Source: Bacillus albus
GTDB lineage: Bacteria > Bacillota > Bacilli > Bacillales > Bacillaceae_G
Length of the DNA stretch: 64,000 nucleotides
Reading direction: 5' to 3'
Assembly (NCBI RefSeq): GCF_001884185.1
Contig: NZ_MAOE01000111.1
Coordinates: 175,651 to 239,650 of the forward strand
Shown: one piece after another, positions 1 to 11,124 of the stretch
How the letters are laid out: each line of letters starts with the position of its first letter
How positions within the stretch are numbered: the stretch's first letter is position 1
Program-made: the position numbers and the translations under genes
Notes under the pieces: generated by a model
The model's input: the letters and a program-made list of their open reading frames with translations, nothing else
Databases searched by the model: none
Told to the model about the DNA's origin: nothing

Positions 1-1088
1 ATGTATTACGTTCGCACCCAGACCAATTCCGTCTCGTTGCTTTTTCTGTAGGGAAAAATATTGACTACGCAGTAAAGGTAATTCAAGAATTTTCTCCGCA
101 AATCGTCTCTGTGCAAAGAGAGGAAGATGTTTTAAAACTACAAGCTGTTTCTGGTAATACAAAAATTGTATATGGTAGTGAAGGGCTTTTAGAAGTAGCA
201 TTACATCCAGATGCGGAGATTGTAGTAAATGCTGTTGTAGGTAGCGTAGGGTTGTTACCAACACTTCGTGCAATTGAGGCGAAAAAAACAATTGGAATTG
301 CAAACAAAGAAACGTTAGTAACTGCAGGGCATCTTGTAATGGAAGCAGCACGAAAACATAATGTTTCGTTACTTCCAGTAGACAGTGAACATTCAGCTAT
401 TTTTCAATGCTTGAATGGTGAAAATGAAAAAAGAATTTCTCGACTAATTATTACGGCTTCTGGAGGAAGTTTCCGTGATAAAACGAGAGATGAATTGCAT
501 CATGTGACCGTAGAAGATGCGCTTCGACATCCAAACTGGTCAATGGGTTCGAAAATTACAATTGATTCTGCTACAATGATGAATAAGGGGCTAGAAGTAA
601 TTGAAGCACATTGGCTTTTTGGTATCCCTTATGAGCAAATCGATGTTGTTTTACATAAAGAAAGTATTATTCATTCTATGGTTGAATTTGAAGATCGTAG
701 TGTGATGGCGCAGCTTGGCTCACCTGATATGCGAGTACCAATTCAATACGCACTTACATATCCTGATCGATTACCTCTTTCAGACACAAAGCAGTTAAAT
801 TTATGGGAAATGGGTACATTGCATTTTGAGAAAATGAACCAAGAACGTTTCCGTTGCTTGCGCTTTGCGTATGAAGCTGGAAAAGCAGGCGGAAGTATGC
901 CAGCTGTAATGAATGCAGCGAATGAAGTAGCTGTTGAAGCTTTTTTACAAAAGAGAATTGGTTTCTTAACAGTTGAAGACCTCATTGAAAAAGCAATGAA
1001 CCATCACAATGTCATTGCACGTCCGAGCTTAGAGGAAATTCTGGAAATTGATGCAGCCACAAGACGGTTTGTGATGGAACAAATTTAG
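1..1088 (+). CDS. dxr: 1-deoxy-D-xylulose 5-phosphate reductoisomerase (5' end cut by window)
   Basis: DXR converts 1-deoxy-D-xylulose 5-phosphate to 2-C-methyl-D-erythritol 4-phosphate with NADPH, the committed step of the MEP isoprenoid pathway in the cytosol. The frame is open from base 3, so 361 residues are visible and roughly 19 N-terminal residues, with the start of the NADPH fold, lie outside. Family landmarks seen include NKETLVTAG, the metal and substrate stretch [11 protein letters not shown], the [10 protein letters not shown] loop, and the C-terminal [12 protein letters not shown] segment. It ends 10 bases before rseP, as in other Bacillus, where the two genes are cotranscribed. 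Identity is secure; only the start is missing. Confidence 0.97.
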   Translation, partial: VLRSHPDQFRLVAFSVGKNIDYAVKVIQEFSPQIVSVQREEDVLKLQAVSGNTKIVYGSEGLLEVALHPDAEIVVNAVVGSVGLLPTLRAIEAKKTIGIANKETLVTAGHLVMEAARKHNVSLLPVDSEHSAIFQCLNGENEKRISRLIITASGGSFRDKTRDELHHVTVEDALRHPNWSMGSKITIDSATMMNKGLEVIEAHWLFGIPYEQIDVVLHKESIIHSMVEFEDRSVMAQLGSPDMRVPIQYALTYPDRLPLSDTKQLNLWEMGTLHFEKMNQERFRCLRFAYEAGKAGGSMPAVMNAANEVAVEAFLQKRIGFLTVEDLIEKAMNHHNVIARPSLEEILEIDAATRRFVMEQI

Positions 1089-1098
1089 CAAAGGTGGT

Positions 1099-2361
1099 AT
1101 GGAATTGAATACAGCGATTGCCTTTATATTAATTTTCGGTGCACTCGTATTTTTCCATGAGCTAGGGCATCTATATTTCGCAAAAAGAGCAGGTATTTTA
1201 TGCCGTGAGTTTGCGATTGGTTTTGGTCCGAAAATATTCTCATTTGAAAAGAATGAAACGGTGTATACGATTCGATTACTGCCCCTTGGTGGCTATGTAA
1301 GAATGGCTGGCGAGGATGCAGATACAGTTGAGTTAAAGCCTGGGAAAAAGGTTGGCCTTGTATTAAATGAAAAAGAAGAAGTTGCCAAATTAGTTTTTGA
1401 TGGATATGAAAAGTATCCAAATGTTCGCGTTATTGAAGTGGAACAAGCTGATTTAGAACATAATTTAACAATTTCGGGCTACGAAGAGTACGAGGAAGAG
1501 CTTCAAACATTCCAAGTGAATGAAAAGGCTCGTATTATTACTGCTGGTGAAGAAATTCAAATTGCTCCGTATAATAGGCAGTTTGGCTCTAAGAAATTAG
1601 GTCAACGTGCCTTAACAATCTTTGCAGGTCCTGCAATGAACTTCATTTTAGCATTTGTTATTTTTGTGATTCTTGGATTTGTACAAGGTGTACCTGTTGA
1701 CAAGCCAATGGTCGGAAAAGTAATGGAGAATAGTGCAGCAGAGCAAGCTGGATTAAAAGAAAATGATACAATTCAAGCAATTGATGGGAAAAACACAAGT
1801 ACATGGAAAGATGTTGTTACCATTGTACGTGAAAACCCGAATAAGGAAATTACGTTACAAGTAAAGCGTGATAGTGAACAGTTTAATGTGAAGGTAACGC
1901 CAACGCTTGATAAAGAAGGTAAAGAAGAGGTTGGTAGAATTGGTGTTTACTCTCCAGTAGAGAAAACGGTAATGGGTTCTATTAAATCAGGTTTTGAACA
2001 AACATACCAATGGACGAAACTAATTTTTGAGTCTCTTGTGAAATTAGTAACTGGTCAATTTTCTATTAATGAGTTGTCAGGTCCAGTAGGAATTTATAAT
2101 CTAACAGATCAAGTTGTAGATTATGGATTTACGCGTGTATTAAGTTTAGCAGCAGTATTAAGTATAAACCTTGGTTTATTTAATCTACTACCAGTTCCAG
2201 CTTTAGACGGCGGACGTTTGTTCTTCTTCTTAATTGAAGCATTACGAGGGAAACCAATTGATCGTCAAAAAGAAGGAATGGTTCACTTTATTGGTTTTGC
2301 ATTATTAATGTTACTTATGTTAGTTGTAACTTGGAATGACATTCGTAAGTTTTTCTTGTAA
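1099..2361 (+). CDS. rseP: Site-2 intramembrane zinc metalloprotease RseP/RasP
   Basis: Membrane-embedded S2P protease that cuts anti-sigma factors (RsiW in B. subtilis), FtsL and remnant signal peptides. The 420-residue protein has the zinc motif HELGH at residues 20-24 inside the first membrane helix. A PDZ domain follows a second helix (about residues 190-280). The second active-site motif ALDGGR and two more hydrophobic segments lie near the C-terminus. About 100 soluble residues are inserted between helix 1 and the PDZ domain, as in other Bacillus RasP proteins. The ATG at 1099 has AAAGGTGG just upstream. It follows dxr by 10 bases and ends in a terminator, so dxr-rseP closes a transcription unit. 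Confidence 0.96.
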   Translation: MELNTAIAFILIFGALVFFHELGHLYFAKRAGILCREFAIGFGPKIFSFEKNETVYTIRLLPLGGYVRMAGEDADTVELKPGKKVGLVLNEKEEVAKLVFDGYEKYPNVRVIEVEQADLEHNLTISGYEEYEEELQTFQVNEKARIITAGEEIQIAPYNRQFGSKKLGQRALTIFAGPAMNFILAFVIFVILGFVQGVPVDKPMVGKVMENSAAEQAGLKENDTIQAIDGKNTSTWKDVVTIVRENPNKEITLQVKRDSEQFNVKVTPTLDKEGKEEVGRIGVYSPVEKTVMGSIKSGFEQTYQWTKLIFESLVKLVTGQFSINELSGPVGIYNLTDQVVDYGFTRVLSLAAVLSINLGLFNLLPVPALDGGRLFFFLIEALRGKPIDRQKEGMVHFIGFALLMLLMLVVTWNDIRKFFL

Positions 2362-2401
2362 AATAAAGTGAAACTTATAATGAAATAGAGCTCGTAGAAT
2401 A

Positions 2402-2434
2402 AAATCCCTCACCTAACTCGAGGTGAGGGGTTTT
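2402..2434 (+). terminator. Rho-independent terminator after rseP
   Basis: A perfect 9-bp stem, CCCTCACCT/AGGTGAGGG (2406-2414 with 2421-2429), has a 6-nt loop and is followed by GTTTT. It sits 45 bases after the rseP stop and before the proS ribosome binding site. Confidence 0.9.
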
Positions 2435-2470
2435 ACTGCGTGTAAGAGTAAAATGAAGAGGTGCGAATAG

Positions 2471-4171
2471 ATGAAACAAAGTATGGTATTCAGTCCTACA
2501 TTACGTGAAGTTCCAGCTGATGCGGAGATTAAGAGTCATCAGTTATTACTTCGTGCAGGTTTTATGCGTCAAAATGCTTCTGGCATTTATAGTTTTCTAC
2601 CATTTGGTTTAAAAGTACTACACAAAGTAGAACGTATCGTTCGAGAAGAAATGGAGCGAGCAGGTGCTGTAGAATTATTAATGCCAGCGATGCAAGCTGC
2701 AGAATTATGGCAAGAATCAGGCCGTTGGTATTCTTACGGATCTGAATTAATGCGTATGAAAGATCGTAACGCTCGTGAATTCGCATTAGGAGCGACCCAC
2801 GAGGAAGTAATTACGGATCTTGTACGAGATGAAGTGAAGTCATATAAAAAGTTACCGTTAACATTATACCAAATCCAAACAAAATTCCGTGATGAACAAA
2901 GACCTCGTTTCGGTTTATTACGCGGAAGAGAGTTTCTAATGAAAGATGCATACTCTTTCCATGCTACACAAGAGAGCTTAGATGAAGTGTACGATCGCTT
3001 ATACAAAGCATACTCTAACATTTTTGCTCGTTGTGGTTTGAATTTCCGTGCGGTTATTGCTGATTCTGGTGCAATGGGCGGAAAAGATACACATGAATTT
3101 ATGGTATTATCTGATGTTGGTGAAGATACAATTGCATACTCTGATACATCTGATTATGCAGCAAATATCGAAATGGCTCCTGTTGTAGCTGCGTATACGA
3201 AGAGTGACGAAGCAGAAAAAGCACTTGAAAAAGTAGCAACACCAGACCAAAAAGCAATTGAAGAAGTATCTGCATTCTTAAACATTGAAGCTGACAAGTG
3301 CATTAAGTCTATGGTATTTAAAGTAGATGAGAAATTAGTAGTTGTACTTGTTCGTGGTGATCATGAAGTAAACGATGTAAAAGTGAAAAATGTATACGGT
3401 GCTTCAGTTGTTGAGCTTGCTTCTCATGAAGAAGTAAAAGAACTATTAAATTGTGAAGTTGGTTCATTAGGACCGATTGGTGTAACAGGTGATATCGAAA
3501 TTATCGCTGACCATGCTGTAGCATCAATTGTTAACGGATGTTTAGGAGCGAATGAAGAAGGATTCCATTATGTAAATGTAAATCCAGAACGTGACTTTAA
3601 AGTGAGTCAATATACAGATTTACGTTTCATTCAAGAAGGAGACCAATCTCCAGATGGGAATGGAACAATTCTTTTCGCACGTGGAATTGAAGTTGGTCAT
3701 GTATTCAAATTAGGAACTCGTTATAGTGAAGCAATGAACGCAACATTCCTAGATGAAAACGGAAAAACACAACCACTTATTATGGGTTGTTACGGTATCG
3801 GGGTATCTCGTACAGTGGCAGCAATTGCAGAGCAGTTTAATGATGAGAATGGTTTAGTTTGGCCAAAAGCTGTTGCACCTTTCCATGTGCATGTAATTCC
3901 AGTTAATATGAAATCCGATGCACAACGTGAAACGGGTGAAAACATCTACAACTCATTACAAGAGCAAGGATATGAAGTATTACTAGATGATCGTGCAGAA
4001 CGTGCAGGTGTTAAATTTGCGGATGCAGATTTATTCGGCCTTCCGGTTCGCGTGACAGTTGGTAAAAAAGCAGACGAAGGTATTGTAGAAGTGAAAGTAC
4101 GCGCTACAGGCGAGTCTGAAGAAGTGAAAGTAGAAGAACTTCAAACATATATTGCTAATATTTTAAAATAA
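2471..4171 (+). CDS. proS: Prolyl-tRNA synthetase (bacterial type, with editing domain)
   Basis: Class II aminoacyl-tRNA synthetase that charges tRNA-Pro and hydrolyses misacylated Ala-tRNA-Pro. The 566-residue length is usual for bacterial-type ProS. Class II motif 2 appears as [21 protein letters not shown]-like sequence (about residues 139-158). An INS/YbaK-type editing domain fills about residues 230-390. Motif 3 is in [13 protein letters not shown], and the anticodon-binding domain is at the C-terminus (FHVHVIPVN onward). The ATG at 2471 has GAAGAGGTG upstream. It stands alone between two hairpins. Confidence 0.97.
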   Translation: MKQSMVFSPTLREVPADAEIKSHQLLLRAGFMRQNASGIYSFLPFGLKVLHKVERIVREEMERAGAVELLMPAMQAAELWQESGRWYSYGSELMRMKDRNAREFALGATHEEVITDLVRDEVKSYKKLPLTLYQIQTKFRDEQRPRFGLLRGREFLMKDAYSFHATQESLDEVYDRLYKAYSNIFARCGLNFRAVIADSGAMGGKDTHEFMVLSDVGEDTIAYSDTSDYAANIEMAPVVAAYTKSDEAEKALEKVATPDQKAIEEVSAFLNIEADKCIKSMVFKVDEKLVVVLVRGDHEVNDVKVKNVYGASVVELASHEEVKELLNCEVGSLGPIGVTGDIEIIADHAVASIVNGCLGANEEGFHYVNVNPERDFKVSQYTDLRFIQEGDQSPDGNGTILFARGIEVGHVFKLGTRYSEAMNATFLDENGKTQPLIMGCYGIGVSRTVAAIAEQFNDENGLVWPKAVAPFHVHVIPVNMKSDAQRETGENIYNSLQEQGYEVLLDDRAERAGVKFADADLFGLPVRVTVGKKADEGIVEVKVRATGESEEVKVEELQTYIANILK

Positions 4172-4174
4172 GAA

Positions 4175-4206
4175 GAGGTACCTCGTAATGGGGTACCTTC
4201 TCTTTC
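4175..4206 (+). terminator. Probable terminator after proS
   Basis: AGGTACC/GGTACCT pairs perfectly over 7 bp (4176-4182 with 4191-4197) around an 8-nt loop and leads into TCTCTTTCTTT. The T-tract is interrupted, so termination may be partial. Confidence 0.55.
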
Positions 4207-4295
4207 TTTGTAAACGTATTTTGTAAAAGAAGAAGGGAGAAATCTTTCTTTGTAATACGTTTCAATTTATAATAGCAAATGGAAGGAGAGTGCTT

Positions 4296-7200
4296 ATGTC
4301 TTTAACAAATGAACAACAAGAGCGATTTCAAATTTTGCTTCAGCAGTTGCAAATACCAGACGACCTAATAAATCAATATTTACAAGGCGGTGGTATTGAA
4401 AGGCTCGTTATTGATAAAGCAAATAAAAGTTGGCATTTTAATTTACAAGTGCCACGTATTTTGCCTACAGAATTATATGAATTGCTAGAAACAAAGCTTA
4501 AGCAATCATTTTCTCATATTGCAAGAACAACATTTGCATTAGAAACAGAGAATAAACAATTTACAGAAGAAGAAGTGAGGGCGTATTGGCCACTTTGTAC
4601 GGAACGGATTACATTTTCACCTATGTTTGCTTACTTAAAGAAGCAGCTTCCGCAGGTGAATGGCGTGAAGTTGCTTATAAATGTGAATAATGAACTGGAA
4701 TCCACTGCTTTAAAGAAAAACGTTGCGAAACCAGTAGGGGATCAATACGAAGCTTTTGGATTCCCGCGTTTCCAGTTAGACACACATATACAGCAAAATA
4801 CAGAAGAAATGCAAAAGTTTCGTGAGCAAACGCAGCAAGAAGACCGTGAACGTGTTATACAAGCTATGGAAGAAATGGCGAAGAAGCAAGCTGAAGAAAG
4901 CAGCGTCGTGCATGAAGGACCGATTACACTCGGGTATCTTATTAAGCCAGACGAAGAGATTACACCGATGCGAGAAATTCAAGATGAAGAAAGAAGAAAA
5001 ACAGTTCAAGGTTATGTCTTCCATGTAGAAACGAAAGAGCTTCGTAGTGGACGTACGTTATTAACTCTAAAAATAACAGATTATACGGATTCTATTATGA
5101 TCAAAATGTTCTCGCGTGACAAAGAAGATATTCCAATGCTGCAGTCCTTGAAAAAAGGGATGTGGGTAAAAGCACGTGGTTCTGTTCAAAATGATACATT
5201 CGTTCGAGATTTAGTAATGATCGCAAATGATATTAATGAAATAACGGGACCGTCTCGTAAAGATAAAGCACCAGAAGGTGAAAAACGTGTAGAGTTGCAT
5301 CTTCATACACCGATGAGCCAAATGGACGCAGTTACTCCTGTTTCTAGACTTGTGGCTCAAGCGGGTAAATGGGGGCATGAGGCTATTGCGGTAACAGACC
5401 ATGCTGTTGCACAGTCTTTCCCAGAAGCATATTCTGCAGGTAAAAAGGCTGGGATTAAAGTCATATACGGTGTCGAGGCAAATTTAGTTAATGATGGTGT
5501 ACCGATTGCATATAACGAAGCACATCGACTACTTGCAGATGAAACATATGTTGTCTTTGACGTTGAGACAACAGGCTTATCTGCTGTGTATGACACTGTT
5601 ATTGAGTTAGCTGCTGTAAAAGTAAAAGGTGGCGAAATTATTGACCGCTTTGAATCTTTTGCAAATCCGCATCAACCATTATCGGCAACGATTATTGAAT
5701 TAACAGGTATTACAGATGATATGTTAACTGATGCACCAGAAGTGGACGAGGTGTTTAAAAAGTTTGAGGAATGGATGGGCGACCATACACTAGTTGCTCA
5801 TAACGCAAGTTTCGATATGGGCTTTATTAACGTAGGATTTAAAAAAGCTGGTTTAGAAAAAACGACAAATCCAGTAATAGATACGTTAGAACTTGCACGA
5901 TTCTTATTCCCAGAAATGAAAAACCATCGATTAAATACGATGTGTAAAAAGCTTGATATTGAATTAACGCAACATCACCGTGCGATTTATGATACAGAAG
6001 CAACGGGATATTTACTTGTGAAAATGTTAAAAGATGTGATTGAAAAAGGATTTGAATATCACGATCAATTAAATGATAGTATGGGGCAAGGGGATGCTTA
6101 TAAGCGCGGGCGTCCAAGTCATATGACATTACTTGCTACATCAGATGTTGGATTGAAAAATTTATATAAACTTGTTTCATACTCTCACTTAAATTACTTT
6201 TACCGTGTACCACGAGTACCGAGGTCACTATTAAAAAAATACCGTGAAGGAATTTTAGTAGGAACGGCTTGTGATAAAGGTGAAGTGTTTGAGGCAATGA
6301 TGCAAAAAGCACCAGAAGAGGTAGAAGAAATTGCGCAGTTCTATGATTACATTGAAGTCATGCCGCCAGACGTGTTACGTCATTTAGTAGAGCGTGAACT
6401 CGTTCGAGATGAAGGGCAATTAAAAACAATTATTTCTAACTTAGTTAAACTAGGTGAGACGTTAGATAAACCCGTTGTCGCTACCGGAAACGTGCATTAC
6501 TTAGATCCAGAAGATGCAATGTATCGTAAAATTTTAGTTAGTTCGCAGGGCGGAGCCAATCCGTTAAACCGACATTCATTACCACCTGTACATTTCCGTA
6601 CAACAGATGAAATGTTAGAGTGTTTCTCATTCTTAGGTGAAGACGTAGCGAAAGAAATTGTCGTAACGAATACACAAAAGGTTGCATCATTAATTGGCGA
6701 TGTTCATCCAGTAAAAGATGATTTATATACTCCGAAAATTGAAGGTGCAGATGATGAAACGCGTGATATGAGCTATGAAATGGCGCGTAGCATTTATGGT
6801 GAAGAGTTACCTGAAATTGTAGAAGCACGTCTAGAGAAAGAATTAAAAAGTATAATTGGGCATGGATTCGCCGTAATTTATTTAATTTCACATAAACTTG
6901 TAAAAAAATCATTAGTAGACGGATATTTAGTAGGTTCGCGTGGATCGGTAGGTTCATCATTCGTAGCAACGATGATGGAAATTACAGAAGTAAATCCATT
7001 ACCACCACACTATGTATGTCCGAAGTGTAAGCAATCAGAATTCTTTAATGATGGTTCTGTAGGCTCTGGTTTTGACTTACCAGATAAAGATTGTCCTACA
7101 TGTAATGTTCCATACGTAAAAGATGGACATGATATTCCGTTCGAAACGTTCCTTGGATTTAAAGGAGATAAGGTACCCGATATTGATTTGAATTTCTCCG

Positions 7201-8597
7201 GGGAATACCAACCACGTGCCCATAACTATACGAAAGTACTGTTCGGTGAGGATTACGTATATCGTGCAGGAACGATTGGTACAGTTGCGGAAAAAACGGC
7301 TTATGGATATGTAAAAGGTTATGCAAATGATCATAACTTAACGATTCGAAATGCAGAGATTGACCGTTTAGTAGCAGGATGTACCGGTGTAAAACGTACA
7401 ACCGGACAGCATCCAGGTGGTATTATCGTTGTGCCAGATTATATGGACATCTTTGATTTCTCACCAATACAGTTTCCGGCAGATTCAATAGGGGCTGAGT
7501 GGCGAACGACACACTTTGATTTCCACTCAATTCATGATAATTTATTGAAACTCGATATACTAGGACACGATGATCCGACTGTTATTCGTATGTTACAAGA
7601 TTTAAGTGGTATTGATCCGAAAACAATCCCAACGGACGATCCAGAAGTAATGAAAATTTTCTCAGGTCCAGAATCATTAGGGGTAACGGAAGAACAAATT
7701 AACTGTAAAACAGGTACGCTTGGTATACCAGAGTTTGGTACGAAATTCGTAAGGCAGATGTTAGAAGAGACGAAACCGACGACATTCTCAGAGTTAGTCC
7801 AAATTTCTGGACTCTCGCATGGTACGGACGTATGGCTTGGTAATGCAAACGAGTTAATTTATAACGGTACATGTACACTGAGTGAAGTTATCGGTTGTCG
7901 TGATGACATCATGGTATATTTAATCTATCAAGGTTTAGACCCATCATTAGCCTTCAAAATCATGGAGTCGGTTCGTAAAGGTAAAGGTGTACCAGAAGAA
8001 TGGGAAGAGGACATGAAAACTAATAATGTACCTGGTTGGTATATTGATTCATGTAAGAAGATTAAATACATGTTCCCTAAAGCCCATGCGGCTGCGTACG
8101 TACTTATGGCTGTGCGTATCGCATACTTTAAAGTACATTTCGCCCTTCTATTCTATGCCGCATACTTTACGGTTCGTGCAGATGACTTCGACGTAGAGGC
8201 AATGGCAAAAGGTTCAGCATCTATACGTGCAAGAATTGATGAAATTGCGCAAAAAGGTTTGGATGCAGCGCCGAAAGAGAAGAGTTTATTAACAGTACTA
8301 GAAATGACACTTGAAATGTGTGAGCGTGGATACTCATTCCAAAAAGTTGATTTATATCGCTCACATGCGACAGACTTTATTATTGATGGGGATACTTTAA
8401 TTCCTCCATTTAATGCAGTGCCTGGTCTTGGTACAAACGCAGCTTTAAGTATTGTAGAAGCACGTAAAAATGGAGATTTCTTATCAAAAGAAGATCTGCA
8501 GCAGCGCAGTAAGGTTTCAAAAACAATTATTGAGTATTTAGATAGTCAAGGTTGCCTAGGAGATTTACCTGATCAAAACCAGTTATCTCTGTTCTAG
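4296..8597 (+). CDS. polC: DNA polymerase III alpha subunit, PolC type
   Basis: The essential Gram-positive replicative polymerase. I take ATG 4296, giving 1433 residues, because GGAAGGAG lies 7 bases upstream; the in-frame GTG at 4290 is too close to it. Domains in order: N-terminal region and OB fold (to about 320), PHP domain starting with [11 protein letters not shown] near 331, and a DnaQ-like 3'-5' exonuclease inserted in PHP with VFDVETTGL near 419. A zinc module with two CxxC pairs lies near 908-943. The polymerase core carries [12 protein letters not shown] near 961, and a helix-hairpin-helix lies near the end ([12 protein letters not shown]). This exonuclease-in-PHP architecture is specific to PolC, not DnaE. 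It ends just before the promoter of the next operon. Confidence 0.98.
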   Translation: MSLTNEQQERFQILLQQLQIPDDLINQYLQGGGIERLVIDKANKSWHFNLQVPRILPTELYELLETKLKQSFSHIARTTFALETENKQFTEEEVRAYWPLCTERITFSPMFAYLKKQLPQVNGVKLLINVNNELESTALKKNVAKPVGDQYEAFGFPRFQLDTHIQQNTEEMQKFREQTQQEDRERVIQAMEEMAKKQAEESSVVHEGPITLGYLIKPDEEITPMREIQDEERRKTVQGYVFHVETKELRSGRTLLTLKITDYTDSIMIKMFSRDKEDIPMLQSLKKGMWVKARGSVQNDTFVRDLVMIANDINEITGPSRKDKAPEGEKRVELHLHTPMSQMDAVTPVSRLVAQAGKWGHEAIAVTDHAVAQSFPEAYSAGKKAGIKVIYGVEANLVNDGVPIAYNEAHRLLADETYVVFDVETTGLSAVYDTVIELAAVKVKGGEIIDRFESFANPHQPLSATIIELTGITDDMLTDAPEVDEVFKKFEEWMGDHTLVAHNASFDMGFINVGFKKAGLEKTTNPVIDTLELARFLFPEMKNHRLNTMCKKLDIELTQHHRAIYDTEATGYLLVKMLKDVIEKGFEYHDQLNDSMGQGDAYKRGRPSHMTLLATSDVGLKNLYKLVSYSHLNYFYRVPRVPRSLLKKYREGILVGTACDKGEVFEAMMQKAPEEVEEIAQFYDYIEVMPPDVLRHLVERELVRDEGQLKTIISNLVKLGETLDKPVVATGNVHYLDPEDAMYRKILVSSQGGANPLNRHSLPPVHFRTTDEMLECFSFLGEDVAKEIVVTNTQKVASLIGDVHPVKDDLYTPKIEGADDETRDMSYEMARSIYGEELPEIVEARLEKELKSIIGHGFAVIYLISHKLVKKSLVDGYLVGSRGSVGSSFVATMMEITEVNPLPPHYVCPKCKQSEFFNDGSVGSGFDLPDKDCPTCNVPYVKDGHDIPFETFLGFKGDKVPDIDLNFSGEYQPRAHNYTKVLFGEDYVYRAGTIGTVAEKTAYGYVKGYANDHNLTIRNAEIDRLVAGCTGVKRTTGQHPGGIIVVPDYMDIFDFSPIQFPADSIGAEWRTTHFDFHSIHDNLLKLDILGHDDPTVIRMLQDLSGIDPKTIPTDDPEVMKIFSGPESLGVTEEQINCKTGTLGIPEFGTKFVRQMLEETKPTTFSELVQISGLSHGTDVWLGNANELIYNGTCTLSEVIGCRDDIMVYLIYQGLDPSLAFKIMESVRKGKGVPEEWEEDMKTNNVPGWYIDSCKKIKYMFPKAHAAAYVLMAVRIAYFKVHFALLFYAAYFTVRADDFDVEAMAKGSASIRARIDEIAQKGLDAAPKEKSLLTVLEMTLEMCERGYSFQKVDLYRSHATDFIIDGDTLIPPFNAVPGLGTNAALSIVEARKNGDFLSKEDLQQRSKVSKTIIEYLDSQGCLGDLPDQNQLSLF

Positions 8598-8613
8598 TAG
8601 GTAGGAAAAGTCT

Positions 8614-8642
8614 TTGCAAATCAATATTTGCTATGGTATACT
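8614..8642 (+). promoter_or_regulatory. Sigma-A promoter of the rimP-nusA-infB operon
   Basis: TTGCAA (8614-8619), a 17-nt spacer and TATACT (8637-8642) preceded by TG one base upstream form a strong extended -10 promoter. It lies 16 bases after the polC stop. The start point would be near 8649, leaving a leader of about 280 nt before rimP. Confidence 0.75.
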
Positions 8643-8649
8643 ATTAACC

Positions 8650-8929
8650 GAGATAACCATGTCATGTATATTGTGTGAAAAAAAGAGTGGGGAAACCCAC
8701 TCTTTCGTGTTACTATCTACATTTTATTGATGTGGAAAGGTAAGAAATTTCTGTCGTATATACATATTTTGTTACAAGTTTTACTTCTTAAATTTGGTAA
8801 TACTAAGACAGATATTCCCTGCTTAACGGCAGGGGCTTTTGTTAGCTAACGAGAAAGAATAAGATAGACCGTTCTATGGACGGAGTCTTTTCTTGTAAAT
8901 GGTACATGGCGGCAGGAAGGAGGCTGTTT
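8650..8929 (+). promoter_or_regulatory. Long rimP-nusA leader with two terminator-like hairpins
   Basis: The 332-base gap between polC and rimP has no gene. After the promoter, the leader holds a 10-bp stem AAAGAGTGGG/CCCACTCTTT with a GAAA loop (8682-8705). A second hairpin, CCCTGC/GCAGGG (8817-8834), is followed by GCTTTTG. Both lie inside the predicted transcript of the downstream operon, so they would act as attenuators, or the first may also end polC. In B. subtilis I recall that nusA expression is autoregulated through NusA-dependent termination in the operon leader; these hairpins are the natural candidates here. Confidence 0.6.
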
Positions 8930-9400
8930 ATGGATAAGAAAGTCACAGAAGTTGTAGAAGCATTTGCGCAGCCAATCGTTGAAGAGTTAAATCTTGAACT
9001 TGTAGATGTAGAGTATGTGAAAGAAGGACAAGACTGGTTCTTACGCGTATTCATCGATTCTGAAAAGGGAGTCGACATTGAAGAATGCGGTGCGGTGAGT
9101 GAACGTTTAAGCGAAGCTTTAGATAAAGAGGATCCAATTCCTCATCTTTACTTTTTGGATGTGTCATCTCCTGGAGCAGAACGCCCATTAAAGAAAGAGA
9201 AAGACTTCCAGCAAGCGGTAGGAAAACAAGTGGCAATTAAAACATATGAGCCGATTGATGGCGAAAAGATGTTTGAAGGAAAAATGCTTTCCTACGATGG
9301 TACTACAATTACACTATTATTAACAATTAAAACACGTAAAAAAGAAATCCAAATTCCAATGGATAAAGTTGCAAATGCGCGACTTGCTGTTACGTTTTAG
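8930..9400 (+). CDS. rimP: Ribosome maturation factor RimP
   Basis: Cytosolic 30S assembly factor. The ATG at 8930 gives 156 residues, the normal size, and has AAGGAGG at 8917-8923; a longer frame reaching back to 8876 is not supported by any ribosome binding site. The N-terminal alpha/beta domain ([17 protein letters not shown]) and the conserved [12 protein letters not shown] stretch are present, followed by an SH3-like C-terminal domain. It is the first gene of the nusA-infB operon, 17 bases before nusA. Confidence 0.96.
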   Translation: MDKKVTEVVEAFAQPIVEELNLELVDVEYVKEGQDWFLRVFIDSEKGVDIEECGAVSERLSEALDKEDPIPHLYFLDVSSPGAERPLKKEKDFQQAVGKQVAIKTYEPIDGEKMFEGKMLSYDGTTITLLLTIKTRKKEIQIPMDKVANARLAVTF

Positions 9401-9417
9401 TTAGAAGGGGGATCTTC

Positions 9418-10524
9418 ATGAGCACTGAGTTGTTAGATGCCTTGCTCGTATTAGAGTCAGAAAAAGGAATTAGCAAAGATATTATTATTGATGCGATTGA
9501 AGCAGCGTTAATCTCTGCTTATAAACGCAATTTTAACCAAGCACAAAACGTTCGTGTGAGCTTTAACCCAGAAGTGGGAACAATCCAAGTTTTAGCACGT
9601 AAAGACGTTGTTGATAATGTGTTTGATCCACGTCTTGAAATTTCTGTTGAAGAAGCAAGACAAATTAACCCGAACTATCAAGATGGTGACGTACTAGAAA
9701 TTGAAGTAACACCAAAAGATTTCGGCCGTATTGCAGCACAAACTGCAAAACAAGTTGTAACACAACGAGTGCGTGAAGCAGAGCGTGGTGTTATTTATTC
9801 TGAGTTTAGTGACCGTGAAGAAGATATCATGGTTGGTATCGTACAACGTCAAGATGCTCGTTTCATCTATGTAAGTTTAGGGAAAGTAGAAGCTTTATTA
9901 CCTGTAAGTGAGCAAATGCCGAACGAACAGTACAAACCACATGATCGTATTCGCGTATTCATTACGAAAGTAGAAAAAACAACAAAAGGACCACAAATTT
10001 ACGTATCACGTACACATCCTGGTCTTTTAAAACGTTTATTCGAAATGGAAGTTCCTGAAATTTATGATGGAACTGTTGAAATTCGTTCTGTAGCACGTGA
10101 AGCAGGCGATCGTTCTAAAATCTCTGTACATGCGGAGAACATTGATGTTGATCCAGTAGGCTCTTGTGTAGGACCGAAAGGACAACGTGTACAACGCATT
10201 GTAGACGAACTAAAAGGTGAAAAGATTGACATCGTTCGCTGGTCAAATGATCCAGTAGAATATGTTGCTAATGCTTTAAGCCCATCACAAGTTGTTAAAG
10301 TGCTTGTAGATGAAGAAGAAAAAGCAACAACTGTTGTTGTTCCAGACCACCAACTGTCATTAGCTATCGGTAAACGTGGACAAAATGCACGTTTAGCAGC
10401 TAAATTAACAGGTTGGAAAATTGATATTAAGAGTGAGTCTGATGCGAAACAACTTGGTATTGTAACAGAAGAAGATAGCGTAATCGCATTCGGATTCGAT
10501 TCAGTTGAAGACGAAATCGAATAG
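9418..10524 (+). CDS. nusA: Transcription termination/antitermination factor NusA
   Basis: RNA polymerase-associated factor that stabilises pauses and promotes intrinsic termination. The 368-residue protein has an N-terminal polymerase-binding domain (to about 125), an S1 domain (about 135-200), and two KH domains (GPKGQRVQRIV and IGKRGQNARLAAKL). It lacks the acidic repeats of Proteobacteria, as is usual in Bacillus. The ribosome binding site is GAAGGGGGATC. It may regulate its own operon through the hairpins upstream of rimP. Confidence 0.97.
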   Translation: MSTELLDALLVLESEKGISKDIIIDAIEAALISAYKRNFNQAQNVRVSFNPEVGTIQVLARKDVVDNVFDPRLEISVEEARQINPNYQDGDVLEIEVTPKDFGRIAAQTAKQVVTQRVREAERGVIYSEFSDREEDIMVGIVQRQDARFIYVSLGKVEALLPVSEQMPNEQYKPHDRIRVFITKVEKTTKGPQIYVSRTHPGLLKRLFEMEVPEIYDGTVEIRSVAREAGDRSKISVHAENIDVDPVGSCVGPKGQRVQRIVDELKGEKIDIVRWSNDPVEYVANALSPSQVVKVLVDEEEKATTVVVPDHQLSLAIGKRGQNARLAAKLTGWKIDIKSESDAKQLGIVTEEDSVIAFGFDSVEDEIE

Positions 10525-10535
10525 AGGTGATGAGT

Positions 10536-10808
10536 ATGAGCAATCGAAAAGTTCCGTTACGAAAATGTGTTGCAACGCAAGAAATGAAATCAAAACGAGA
10601 GCTCGTTCGCATTGTTCGTTCCAAAGAGGGAGAAGTGTCTATTGATTTAACTGGAAAGAAATCAGGACGAGGTGCTTATTTATCAAAAGATAAAGAAAGC
10701 ATTCTTCAAGCTCAAAAGAAGAATGTATTGGAACATCATCTAAAAGCGAAAATCGACAGTTCTCTTTATGAAGAGCTTCTTGAGCTTGTTGAGAAGGAGT
10801 CGAAATAA
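10536..10808 (+). CDS. rnpM: RNase P modulator RnpM (YlxR family)
   Basis: Small basic protein of the YlxR family, recently linked in Firmicutes to RNase P activity. I choose ATG 10536 (90 residues, beginning MSNRKVPLRKC), with AGAGGTG about 5 bases upstream. Conserved features are RKCVATQE, ELVRIVR and the GKKSGRGAYLS loop. It lies between nusA and the L7Ae-like gene, its invariant Bacillus setting, and its stop is immediately followed by the GTG of the next gene. Confidence 0.93.
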   Translation: MSNRKVPLRKCVATQEMKSKRELVRIVRSKEGEVSIDLTGKKSGRGAYLSKDKESILQAQKKNVLEHHLKAKIDSSLYEELLELVEKESK

Positions 10809-11120
10809 GTGTCCGATTGGAAATCGTTTTTAGGACTAGCAAACCGGGCTCGAAAAATTATTTCGGGTGAAGAACTCGTTTTAAAAGAAGTACGAAGTGG
10901 TAAGGCAAAACTCGTTTTGCTATCTGAGGATGCGTCAGCAAATACTGCAAAGCGTATTACGGATAAAACGACGTATTACAACGTACCAATGAGAAAGGTC
11001 GAAAATCGACAACAATTAGGGCATGCGATTGGGAGAGATGAGCGAGTCGTTGTAGCTGTGTTAGATGAAGGCTTTGCGAAAAAGCTGCGTAGCATGCTCG
11101 ATACAAATTACCGGGGGTGA
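10809..11120 (+). CDS. rplGA: L7Ae-family RNA-binding protein YlxQ (RplGA)
   Basis: 103-residue L7Ae/L30e/S12e/Gadd45-fold protein that binds kink-turn RNA. It starts with GTG at 10809, behind GAGAAGGAG, directly at the end of rnpM. The family pattern is seen in [25 protein letters not shown] and the C-terminal [13 protein letters not shown]. Its precise role in Bacillus is not settled. It is cotranscribed between rnpM and infB. Confidence 0.93.
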   Translation: MSDWKSFLGLANRARKIISGEELVLKEVRSGKAKLVLLSEDASANTAKRITDKTTYYNVPMRKVENRQQLGHAIGRDERVVVAVLDEGFAKKLRSMLDTNYRG

Positions 11121-11124
11121 AGGT

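Noticed and set aside
6538-6969. 143-codon open frame on the minus strand inside polC
   Set aside because: Lies wholly opposite the conserved zinc/polymerase coding sequence, has no ribosome binding site and reads as low-complexity Leu/His-rich sequence.
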